15,694 nucleotides of DNA from Deferribacteraceae bacterium (GTDB lineage Bacteria; Chrysiogenota; Deferribacteres; Deferribacterales; JAISNW01). This document shows positions 1-6,170 of this stretch, piece by piece. Where the stretch lies: positions 1 to 15,694 of the forward strand of contig JAISNW010000052.1 of NCBI GenBank assembly GCA_031276055.1, in the 5' to 3' direction. Position numbers and translations under genes: made by a program. Every line of letters starts with the position of its first letter. Positions within the stretch are counted from its first letter, which is position 1. Below the pieces are notes generated by a model. It was not told the DNA's origin. It saw nothing but the letters and a program-made list of their open reading frames with translations, and did not search any database.

Positions 1-404
1 CAAAAAACATCGTCTCTAAGATAAAATGTAATGGTGAGGTTATCTTCAGAGATCTCCCAACTCTTTGCTAGATCGCCTATGATATTCATATCTTTATCGA
101 GGCTTATAAGCCCACTGTAAATAAAGGCTGCTACATCGTGGGAGGCGGAATCTGACGATATGGCGGGGATCAAATTTAGAGGCTCGCCAATAGAGGAAAA
201 GATGAGCATATCCCCATCTTCAGCTGCTTCAACTGCTGCTTCAACTGCAGCTTCAACTATAGGCTCGGTTTTTTCAACCCTTTCTGTTTCAACCGCAGCA
301 ACGGGCGCGCCTGCTGAAGCAGCACTCTCCTCCTTTTTATTGCACCCCAATAAGAGATAGACGGCTAATAGGGCGAAAGAGGCGGTTTTTAGCAACTTTA
401 TCAT
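1..404 (-). CDS. Family-5 extracellular solute-binding lipoprotein (OppA/DppA-like), 3' end beyond left edge
   Basis: Reading the minus strand from an ATG at 404 gives 134 residues that run off the window. Residues 1-20 form a lipoprotein signal peptide ending in the lipobox LLGC, so Cys21 should be lipidated. A low-complexity linker (about 22-62) contains VEA repeats. From about residue 66 the sequence matches the N-terminal lobe of SBP_bac_5 proteins: GEPLNLIP, then a YSGLI segment, then LAKSWEIS and the TFYLRDDVF strand, which is a family hallmark. By family it would bind peptides, nickel or a similar ligand and hand it to an ABC permease. The ligand cannot be told from this part. The ATG overlaps the gatB stop as ATGA, so translation is probably coupled to gatB. 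No permease gene is in view; it may lie to the left. Confidence 0.85.
   Translation of the reverse strand, partial: MIKLLKTASFALLAVYLLLGCNKKEESAASAGAPVAAVETERVEKTEPIVEAAVEAAVEAAEDGDMLIFSSIGEPLNLIPAISSDSASHDVAAFIYSGLISLDKDMNIIGDLAKSWEISEDNLTITFYLRDDVF
223..258 (-). repeat. Three 12-bp in-frame tandem repeats in the lipoprotein linker
   Basis: Three consecutive 12-bp units (223-234, 235-246, 247-258) read gctgcttcaact on the plus strand, with one substitution in the third. On the coding strand they give an (A)VEA-type repeat in the linker between lipid anchor and binding domain. The length is a multiple of three, so gain or loss of units would keep the frame. Confidence 0.8.
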
Positions 405-1837
405 TTCAGAGTTTCCTTTAATATTTCATTCACCAGCTTAGGATTTGCCTTGCCGCGCGATTCTTTAATCACCAGCCCCACAAAAAAACCTAGCAGCTTT
501 TCCTCACCGCTCTTAAAACGTTCCGCTTCGCTAGGGTTTGCTTTTACAACTTTTTGAACTATCCCGTATAGTTCGCCTTTATCAGAGAGTTGGCTTAACC
601 CCTTTTCAGAGACTATAGCCTCGGGAGTTTTCCCTGTTTCAACAGCTTCTGCAAAAACCTCTTTACCTTGCTTTCCGCTGATCGCCCCGCTCTCTATCAA
701 CTTTACCAGCTGCGCAATGTCTGCGGGTGCAACCCCTGCATTAAAGATGCTTAAACCTTTCTGGTTTACAACCCTTAAAAGCTCGCTCATAATCCAGTTT
801 GCAATATTTTTAGGGCTGCTATAGATTTTAAGGGCGTCTTCATAAAAATCGGCGTAATCTTTCTCGCTTACAAGCAGATCGGCGTCTTGAGCGGAGAGGG
901 AATATTCCTGCATAAAGCGGGCTTTTCTGCTGTCAGGCAGCTCGGGGATCGTCTTTTTAAGCCGCTCTATCTTTTCATCGGTAAGTTTTAGGGGGAAGAG
1001 ATCAGGATCGGGAAAATATCGATAATCGTGGGCGTTCTCTTTTGAACGCATGGCAAGGGTGATCCCCCTGTCGTTATCCCAAAGGCGCGTCTGTTGACGT
1101 ATATGCCCGCCTTCAGAGAGAATCTCGGTCTGGCGCGCTATCTCATATTCAATAGCGTGTTGAACATTGCGGAACGAGTTCATATTTTTAATCTCAACCT
1201 TTGTGCCTAGTTCAGCCTCTCCAACCGGACGGATCGAGATATTGGCGTCGCAACGTAGAGAACCCTCTTCCATATTGCAGTCGGACACATTTATATACCT
1301 TAAAATAGTGCGGAGCTTTTGCAGATACAACCTCGCCTCCTCCGCACTTCTTATATCAGGCTCGCTTACTATCTCTACCAAAGGGACGCTTGCGCGGTTA
1401 AAATCGACATAGCTGTAGGCGGCGCTCTCCCCCTCTCCATGTATCAATTTGCCCGCATCTTCCTCCATATGAATACGGGTTAGATTTATCCGCCGACTCC
1501 CCGATTTCGTATCTATATTTAAGCTTCCTCCGAGGCAGATAGGGTAAAACATCTGGGTAATCTGATACGCTTTAGGGAGGTCGGGGTAAAAGTAGCTTTT
1601 ACGGTCAAAGATGCTGAACTTCTGGATCTCGCAGCCTAAAGCCAGCCCTACCTGAACAGCTTTATCCACGGCAGCTCCATTGAGAACAGGGAGCGTCCCA
1701 GGAAAGCCCATACACACAGGGCATACATGGCTGTTCGCCTCTGCACCGAACTCGGCGGAGCAGGAGCAGAAAATCTTTGCAGCGGTGTTGAGTTGAACAT
1801 GGACTTCAAGCCCTATAACAGCTTCATAACTATTCAT
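401..1837 (-). CDS. gatB: Asp/Glu-tRNA amidotransferase subunit B
   Basis: This is the tRNA-binding and kinase-like subunit of GatCAB, which converts Glu-tRNA(Gln) and/or Asp-tRNA(Asn) to the amidated form in the cytoplasm. The length of 478 residues is normal. The start IGLEVHVQL is the family signature. CSC (24-26) and CPVC (39-42) supply the four-cysteine zinc site. SYFYPDLPKAYQ, GSLRCDANIS and YRYFPDPDL are conserved catalytic-cradle segments. The last 150 or so residues are the helical GatB/YqeY tail that contacts tRNA. The ATG at 1837 overlaps the gatA TGA as ATGA. The gene therefore depends on gatCA transcription and probably on coupled translation. Identification is secure. Confidence 0.98.
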   Translation of the reverse strand: MNSYEAVIGLEVHVQLNTAAKIFCSCSAEFGAEANSHVCPVCMGFPGTLPVLNGAAVDKAVQVGLALGCEIQKFSIFDRKSYFYPDLPKAYQITQMFYPICLGGSLNIDTKSGSRRINLTRIHMEEDAGKLIHGEGESAAYSYVDFNRASVPLVEIVSEPDIRSAEEARLYLQKLRTILRYINVSDCNMEEGSLRCDANISIRPVGEAELGTKVEIKNMNSFRNVQHAIEYEIARQTEILSEGGHIRQQTRLWDNDRGITLAMRSKENAHDYRYFPDPDLFPLKLTDEKIERLKKTIPELPDSRKARFMQEYSLSAQDADLLVSEKDYADFYEDALKIYSSPKNIANWIMSELLRVVNQKGLSIFNAGVAPADIAQLVKLIESGAISGKQGKEVFAEAVETGKTPEAIVSEKGLSQLSDKGELYGIVQKVVKANPSEAERFKSGEEKLLGFFVGLVIKESRGKANPKLVNEILKETLK

Positions 1838-3318
1838 CTTTCAACTCCATTTTCTAGCAAGGCGGGGATGCGCTTGTGCCAATCTGTAGATTGCTGGTAG
1901 ATATGTGCAGCCCTTAGCAGTGCATCTTCAGCAAACATATCCCCCTGAAACTGCAAGCCCACAGGGAGATTATCCTCCCCAAACCCGCACGGAACGGTTA
2001 TCCCGCAAGAGCCGTTTAAGTTTAAGAGAACGGTGAAGAGGTCGTTGAGATACATCTCCATAGCGGAGATAGTCTTATCGCCGAAACGGAACGCCACCCC
2101 TGCAGAGACAGGACCCACAATTAGATCGCACTTCTTAAATGCGGCGTCATAATCTTTACGGATAAGCCTCCTTATCCGCATAGCGCGGCGGTAATACTCT
2201 TCATACTGCCCCTCTAAGAGGATGTAAGTGCCCAGTATGATCCGTTTTTTCACCTCTGGACCGAAACCTTCCCGCCGTGTAATGCTATACATCTCTTCAA
2301 GCTCCGCTATATTTGCACGATGCCCATATTTTACCCCGTCATATTTTGCCAGATTGCTAGCGGCTTCCGCATTGGCGATCATCTGATACACAGGCAACCC
2401 TTTTGCTGCAAGCGGAAAATCAACGTTTACAATCTCCGCCCCCAGCTTTTCGCAATCTTTCAGGGCGTTCTCTACAGCAGCTTTCAGCCCAGGCGCCAGA
2501 TCAGAGAGGTGCCCTTCAGGAAGCCCTAATCTTACCCCCTTTAAGCTATCCCCCGCTCTTTGCAAATTAGCGTAAAAATCTGTCTTGCTAGGTGCGGAAG
2601 TGGAATCCATAGGATCGTTCAACCCAAGAACATCCATAACAAAGGCGGCGTCTTCCACACTGTTTGTGATAGGGCCGAGTTGATCAAGGCTGGAGGCATA
2701 GCTGACAACGCCGAAACGGGAGACCCGACCATATGTGGGTTTTAGCCCTGTTACGCCGCAAAAACCCGCCGGCTGGCGGATAGAGCCGCCTGTATCGCTG
2801 GATATGGCAACGGGGGTGAGCCTAGCAGCCACCGCAGAGGCGGAACCGCTGCTAGAACCGCCGGGCACCCGCGAATAATCCCACGGATTGACGGTCTTCT
2901 GAAAATATGAGGACTCGCCTGAACTTCCCATAGCATATTGGTCCATATTGAGTTTACCTAGCGATATATACCCCGCCTCCCTCATATTCTTTGCAGCTGT
3001 GGCGTCAAATGGGGAGATAAACCCTTCCAACATCTTTGAGGCGCAGGTTGTGGGCATATCGGAGGTTACGATAAGGTCTTTCAGAGCGCACGGCAACCCT
3101 GCTGATCTGGGGAGCTTTTCCCCCTTTGCCCGCCTATCGTCTATCTGCTCTGCTCTTTTAAGGGCGCTCTCTGCATCTTTATAGAGGTATGCAAGGAGTT
3201 TTCCGTCAAAACGTTCAATACGGTCAATATAAAAAGCTATCAACTCTCTGCTGGAGAGCTCTTTTCGTTCAAGGAGGGCAGAAAGCTCCGCTAAAGTTAG
3301 ACCTAATATATTATCCAT
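1834..3318 (-). CDS. gatA: Asp/Glu-tRNA amidotransferase subunit A (glutaminase)
   Basis: GatA is the amidase-signature subunit that releases ammonia from glutamine and channels it to GatB. The start chosen is the ATG at 3318, four bases after the gatC stop, giving 494 residues. An upstream in-frame TTG at 3336 would add only MKGNRA and would overlap gatC. An AAGGG lies about ten bases before the ATG. The Ser-cisSer-Lys triad is visible: Lys80 in PCALKDL, Ser155 in GGSSSGS and the nucleophile Ser179 in DTGGSIRQPAG, with the spacing seen in characterised GatA. The C-terminal part (LNLNGSCGITVPCGF, LPVGLQFQG) is typical. Length and motifs are complete. Confidence 0.98.
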   Translation of the reverse strand: MDNILGLTLAELSALLERKELSSRELIAFYIDRIERFDGKLLAYLYKDAESALKRAEQIDDRRAKGEKLPRSAGLPCALKDLIVTSDMPTTCASKMLEGFISPFDATAAKNMREAGYISLGKLNMDQYAMGSSGESSYFQKTVNPWDYSRVPGGSSSGSASAVAARLTPVAISSDTGGSIRQPAGFCGVTGLKPTYGRVSRFGVVSYASSLDQLGPITNSVEDAAFVMDVLGLNDPMDSTSAPSKTDFYANLQRAGDSLKGVRLGLPEGHLSDLAPGLKAAVENALKDCEKLGAEIVNVDFPLAAKGLPVYQMIANAEAASNLAKYDGVKYGHRANIAELEEMYSITRREGFGPEVKKRIILGTYILLEGQYEEYYRRAMRIRRLIRKDYDAAFKKCDLIVGPVSAGVAFRFGDKTISAMEMYLNDLFTVLLNLNGSCGITVPCGFGEDNLPVGLQFQGDMFAEDALLRAAHIYQQSTDWHKRIPALLENGVER

Positions 3319-3322
3319 AGCT

Positions 3323-3616
3323 CTATTGCCCTTCAATTATCTTAGGAACTCGGAAATGCCCGCGATCTATATACTTGCTTGCAGCCAACGCTTCGCTCTG
3401 CGTGAGGGAGGCTCCGACAACATCTTCACGTTCAGGCGTGCCTTCGTCAAGGTTTGGAGAGTACATCGGCTCAACCCCTGCAACATCTACCTCTTTAAGC
3501 ATAGCGGCATATTCCACAATATCGTTGAGATCGGAGGTAAACTTCTTTACTTCTGCGGCATCCAGCTTAATTTTAGCTAGATCAGCCACATACATTATAT
3601 CTTTTTCGCTGATCAT
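3323..3616 (-). CDS. gatC: Asp/Glu-tRNA amidotransferase subunit C
   Basis: This 97-residue protein has the standard GatC form: an N-terminal helical hairpin with VADLAKIKL, the following DLNDIVEYAAML helix, VEPMYSP, and a C-terminal FRVPKIIEGQ. GatC wraps between GatA and GatB and stabilises the complex. The start ATG at 3616 has an AAGGAG eleven bases upstream (3628-3633). It is the first gene of gatCAB and is preceded by a plausible promoter in the lpxB-gatC gap. The order gatC-gatA-gatB is the common bacterial arrangement. Confidence 0.97.
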   Translation of the reverse strand: MISEKDIMYVADLAKIKLDAAEVKKFTSDLNDIVEYAAMLKEVDVAGVEPMYSPNLDEGTPEREDVVGASLTQSEALAASKYIDRGHFRVPKIIEGQ

Positions 3617-3666
3617 CAGTTAGAAAACTCCTTGTCAATAAAAAAACACCCGATTAAGTTAGAGGC

Positions 3667-3694
3667 ATTATAAGCAAACTAACTAAAAGTTCAA
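3667..3694 (-). promoter_or_regulatory. Candidate sigma-70 promoter for gatCAB-SBP
   Basis: On the minus strand TTGAAC (3694-3689), a 16-bp spacer and a perfect TATAAT (3672-3667) lie in the 83-bp gap between lpxB and gatC. Transcription would begin near 3660, leaving a leader of roughly 45 bases. The -10 is consensus and the -35 matches four of six, so read-through from lpxB need not be the only source of gatCAB mRNA. Confidence 0.6.
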
Positions 3695-3699
3695 GAGAT

Positions 3700-4848
3700 T
3701 TAATCTATCGGTTGTTGTATAACTTCCAGCACCTCTTTTGCGGCGTTTTTCATAGCTGAGCGGTTGGTGAACATATCTTTTAAGGGAGCTAACGCTTCGC
3801 GGTGCATAGCGCTCTCTCTTAGCATCTCTCTCGTCTTTTTTACAAGATTTTCAGGGGTGCACTCCCTCCCTTTCACCTCTGGAGCAGCCTCTCTGCCTAA
3901 GATTATATTTGGAAGCCCTATCATACGGAGCTTTGTGAGGGCTTTTATGATAATTACATCAATGGCGGGCGCTTTATAGAGGATAATCATAGGAGTTCCT
4001 AAGATTCCTGCCTCTAAAGTGGCAGTTCCTGAGCATATCCATATTATATCTGAATGCTTAAATATGTTAGGCGCCTCCCCCTCAACGATGGTTATATTTA
4101 ACCCATAGCTTTTAGGGATATAGCTTTTAATAAGCTCTTCAGATATACAGTTCGCTCTAGCCAAGATAAAGTTTGCCTTAAAGCCTTCATCTTTAAGCGT
4201 TTTGGCGGCGGCGGCGATTACGGGCATAAGGTAGTTTATCTCCCTATGGCGGCTGCCTGGAGCGAGGGCTATTATCGGCTCATCTAGCGGTAGGGAGAAT
4301 TTGCGGCAAAAATCCTCTCTTGTTGCAACCTCATCCAGCCTAGCAGCCGCAGGGTGCCCTATATAGACGGCGTTTACCCCCTCTTTTTTCAGCAGAGGTT
4401 CTTCAAATGGGAGCAGGCAGAGCACCTTGTCAAAGAATTTTGCTAGAATTTTCACCCGTGAGTAGCGCCATATCCAGACCTGAGGCGCGCTGAATTGTAT
4501 AATTGGGATATTATACTTTTTAACCTTTTGTGCAAAGCGGAGGTTAAAAGATGTATAATCTATCAGGAGGATGACGTCAGGCTTTTCCTGCGCTACATGC
4601 TGCTCTAAACGTTTAGAGAGCCTAAAAAAGAATATTAGCTTTTTAACCGCATCTATAAAGCCTATAACAGCAAGTTCAGAAACAGAGGCAAATTGAAACT
4701 GCCCCAACTTGGCAAGGGCAACGCCTCCAGCGCCTGAAAGCGAAACAGTGCAAGGGGAAGCGGCGGCTATTATTTCGCCGACAAGGTTAGCCGCGTGAAT
4801 ATCCCCTGAAGGTTCGCCTGCTATTATAAAGAGTTTAATTGAGCGCAT
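3700..4848 (-). CDS. lpxB: Lipid-A-disaccharide synthase
   Basis: LpxB (GT19) joins UDP-2,3-diacylglucosamine to lipid X to give the lipid A disaccharide 1-phosphate, acting at the inner face of the cytoplasmic membrane. The length of 382 residues is standard. AGEPSGD (10-16) is the N-terminal signature. APQVWIWRYSRVK, LALAPGSRHREI, CSGTATLEAGILGTPMII and GLPNIILGREAAPE are the other conserved blocks. The usual Gln after the last block is not obvious (CTPENL here). No clear Shine-Dalgarno precedes the ATG. It stands apart from lpxA, lpxD or fabZ, with a hypothetical lipoprotein upstream and gatCAB downstream. It is strong evidence for a lipopolysaccharide-type outer membrane. Confidence 0.97.
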   Translation of the reverse strand: MRSIKLFIIAGEPSGDIHAANLVGEIIAAASPCTVSLSGAGGVALAKLGQFQFASVSELAVIGFIDAVKKLIFFFRLSKRLEQHVAQEKPDVILLIDYTSFNLRFAQKVKKYNIPIIQFSAPQVWIWRYSRVKILAKFFDKVLCLLPFEEPLLKKEGVNAVYIGHPAAARLDEVATREDFCRKFSLPLDEPIIALAPGSRHREINYLMPVIAAAAKTLKDEGFKANFILARANCISEELIKSYIPKSYGLNITIVEGEAPNIFKHSDIIWICSGTATLEAGILGTPMIILYKAPAIDVIIIKALTKLRMIGLPNIILGREAAPEVKGRECTPENLVKKTREMLRESAMHREALAPLKDMFTNRSAMKNAAKEVLEVIQQPID

Positions 4849-4872
4849 ATAATTTAAGGTTCACAAACACAA

Positions 4873-4916
4873 AAGCCCACCGGCAAAAGTCCAACATAGA
4901 CCAACCCGATGGGCTT
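4873..4916 (-). terminator. Imperfect hairpin between the lipoprotein gene and lpxB: terminator or lpxB leader element
   Basis: Arms 4873-4883 and 4906-4916 pair over eleven positions with one mismatch (4880/4909), around a loop of about 22 bases. On the minus strand the stem ends GGGC followed by TTTTGTGTTTG, an interrupted T tract that fits a weak intrinsic terminator for the lipoprotein gene. Only about 24 bases separate it from the lpxB ATG, so an independent lpxB transcript would probably begin before the hairpin and carry it in its leader. Confidence 0.55.
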
Positions 4917-4953
4917 CTTCTATTATTCTAGGAGCTGCTATACTACCATCATC

Positions 4954-4981
4954 ATTATCGGCGGAAGAACTTTAAGCGCAA
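4954..4981 (-). promoter_or_regulatory. Weak candidate promoter for lpxB
   Basis: On the minus strand TTGCGC (4981-4976), a 16-bp spacer and GATAAT (4959-4954) lie after the lipoprotein stop and before the hairpin. The -10 matches five of six, the -35 only three. If used, the lpxB leader would include the whole hairpin. Confidence 0.25.
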
Positions 4982-5005
4982 AACAACGCCACTATAACCT
5001 TCCCC

Positions 5006-5608
5006 TTATGGAACACATTCACCTTCGCTTACAACATGTCCAAAGCTAATTGGGAGCCCCTCAACATAAACTTCGTCTTCTATCCCTGTATCAACCTCTT
5101 TCAAGGTAAATTTATAATCAACAATATAATCAAGCGTCAGGTTAGGACCGCCGTAAAATGCGTTAAATATTGCATCTATCTGATTGCCGCTAAGAAGGTG
5201 AATGGGAAGATCCGCATTGTAGGAGATAGTGGCGTCTGAGAAATCGGTAGGATAAAGCGAGGTGATAGTGTCGCTCTTATAAACCGAGATAACGGGAGCG
5301 CCCGCTGTAACAGGGGTAATCTTGCGCTCTGTCTGGATAATAACCACCCTAGATAGCGTTCCGTTATAGCTGGGGTTCTTAAAGACGTCAAACCTTACCT
5401 GCTGCACAAGATTGGTCTGATTGACCGCAATAACGCAGGCGGGGGATGTGCCGGTCGATGTATATAGATCATACACGCCTGCCGGATTGCCAGAGGGTGA
5501 GGCGATCACCTGAACAGTTCCAAGAGAAGCCTTCTCATCCATACCATCATCGCAAGCCCAAACAAAAACAGCAAAAACAGATAAAAGCGCCAAGGTTATC
5601 TTTCTCAT
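5006..5608 (-). CDS. Hypothetical lipoprotein, 200 aa
   Basis: I do not recognise a family. Residues 1-18 are a signal peptide (charged MRK, then a hydrophobic run) ending VWAC, so Cys19 is the likely lipidation site, although Trp at -2 is unusual for a lipobox. Residues +2 and +3 after the Cys are both Asp; in E. coli Asp at +2 keeps lipoproteins in the inner membrane. The mature part is rich in beta-forming segments (TVQVIASPSG, VRFDVFKN, LDYIVDYKFTLKE) and resembles an Ig-like or transthyretin-like beta-sandwich in composition only. Two further cysteines (58, 198) could pair. Its ATG is preceded by AAGGGAA. It has its own promoter and ends before a hairpin, so it may be monocistronic. Confidence 0.8.
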   Translation of the reverse strand: MRKITLALLSVFAVFVWACDDGMDEKASLGTVQVIASPSGNPAGVYDLYTSTGTSPACVIAVNQTNLVQQVRFDVFKNPSYNGTLSRVVIIQTERKITPVTAGAPVISVYKSDTITSLYPTDFSDATISYNADLPIHLLSGNQIDAIFNAFYGGPNLTLDYIVDYKFTLKEVDTGIEDEVYVEGLPISFGHVVSEGECVP

Positions 5609-5641
5609 AAACAGTTCCCTTTATATCTAAAAACTTATTGA

Positions 5642-5670
5642 ATTATATAGCACATTTTAATAAATTTCCA
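5642..5670 (-). promoter_or_regulatory. Candidate sigma-70 promoter for the hypothetical lipoprotein
   Basis: On the minus strand TGGAAA (5670-5665), a 17-bp spacer and a perfect TATAAT (5647-5642) stand about 33 bp before the lipoprotein ATG. The -35 matches four of six. The surrounding sequence is very AT-rich, which favours promoter function but also raises the chance of coincidental matches. Confidence 0.5.
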
Positions 5671-5720
5671 CAACAAAAAAGCTAAAACAGGTAAGTTAAG
5701 ATACTACCCTATTTTTTTTA

Positions 5721-5745
5721 TTTCTGCAAATTTTTTTTGCAGAAA
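5721..5745. promoter_or_regulatory. Perfect 10-bp inverted repeat in a divergent intergenic region (possible operator)
   Basis: tttctgcaaa (5721-5730) and tttgcagaaa (5736-5745) are exact reverse complements separated by five T. The dyad sits between the two divergent promoters (5642-5670 and 5777-5805). It is followed by A-rich sequence on both strands, not a T tract, so it is a poor terminator. A two-fold operator for a dimeric regulator is the simplest reading. Confidence 0.45.
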
Positions 5746-5776
5746 AAATTGCACGGTTAAATTTTTCAGAATTCCC

Positions 5777-5805
5777 TTTACAGATGGGGTGCATACCGGT
5801 ATACT
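5777..5805 (+). promoter_or_regulatory. Candidate sigma-70 promoter for the mini-rod-protein operon
   Basis: TTTACA (5777-5782), a 17-bp spacer and TATACT (5800-5805) are each five-of-six matches. Transcription would start near 5812, about 25 bases before the ATG at 5837. The promoter overlaps the GTG at 5789, which argues against that codon as the translation start. Confidence 0.65.
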
Positions 5806-5836
5806 TTCACATATAGGGGTTGGTTGGGGAGTTATT

Positions 5837-6166
5837 ATGTTAAACTCTATAAATTCTGCATCGTCGGCTTTAAGGGCTTATACAGAGGTGTTAAACACCT
5901 CTGCCCGCAATGTAGCCAATATCAATACCGAAGGGTATACCCCCCAGAGAACGCGGCTTTCAGAGGGCAGCAGCGGGGTTAGAGCAACGGTGGAGAGCGT
6001 CCCTCGCACTGTAAACACTGTAAACAATGTAAACAATGTAAGCAAGGTTGATTACGCCTCCGAAGCTGTAGAGCAGATTATCTCCCTTAGAGCTTTTGAA
6101 GCCAATGCCTCCGTGATTCGCACCGCCGATGAGATGCTCGGCTCATTAATAAATATTATAACATAA
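5837..6166 (+). CDS. Stand-alone miniature flagellar basal-body rod-like protein
   Basis: The 109-residue protein combines the two terminal motifs of the FlgB/FlgC/FlgG/FlgE superfamily. An N-terminal Flg_bb_rod segment (about 4-41) has NVANINTEGYTPQR. A C-terminal Flg_bbr_C helix (about 71-108) has VDYASEAVEQIISLRAFEAN and ends TADEMLGSL. The usual central portion is replaced by a short repeat linker (TVNTVNNVNNV). Rod proteins pack by coiled coils of exactly these two ends. Start choice: ATG 5837 has GGGGAG five bases upstream, whereas the in-frame GTG at 5789 lies inside the promoter. FlgB and FlgC are typically somewhat longer, and no other flagellar gene is here. Small orphan proteins like this occur outside flagellar operons in some Desulfobacterota (from memory). 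It could be an accessory rod component, or have another role. Confidence 0.75.
   Translation: MLNSINSASSALRAYTEVLNTSARNVANINTEGYTPQRTRLSEGSSGVRATVESVPRTVNTVNNVNNVSKVDYASEAVEQIISLRAFEANASVIRTADEMLGSLINIIT
6008..6043 (+). repeat. Four 9-bp in-frame tandem repeats in the rod-like protein linker
   Basis: Units at 6008-6016, 6017-6025, 6026-6034 and 6035-6043 follow the pattern (act/aat)gtaa(a/g)c and encode TVN-TVN-NVN-NVS. They separate the two terminal coiled-coil motifs and are frame-neutral. Confidence 0.8.
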
Positions 6167-6170
6167 CTCT

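Noticed and set aside
160..360. Plus-strand open frame of 66 residues rich in Ala and Ser
   Set aside because: It is antisense to the solute-binding lipoprotein, whose signal peptide, lipobox and SBP motifs are clear. The Ala/Ser bias is the shadow of the VEA repeat.
3319..3336. TTG start for gatA adding six residues
   Set aside because: It overlaps gatC and precedes a well-placed ATG at 3318 that gives the N-terminus expected for GatA.
5712..5750. Dyad plus T-rich sequence as an intrinsic terminator
   Set aside because: The T tract lies before the stem on the plus strand and A tracts follow the stem on both strands. No gene reads into it from either side.
5789..5836. GTG start extending the rod-like protein by 16 residues
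   Set aside because: It lies within the -35/-10 region of a good promoter, while ATG 5837 has a GGGGAG ribosome-binding site and begins right at the conserved helix.
6008..6043. Short direct repeats considered as a CRISPR array
   Set aside because: The units are 9 bp, contiguous without spacers, and lie inside a coding frame. The same holds for the other two repeat tracts.
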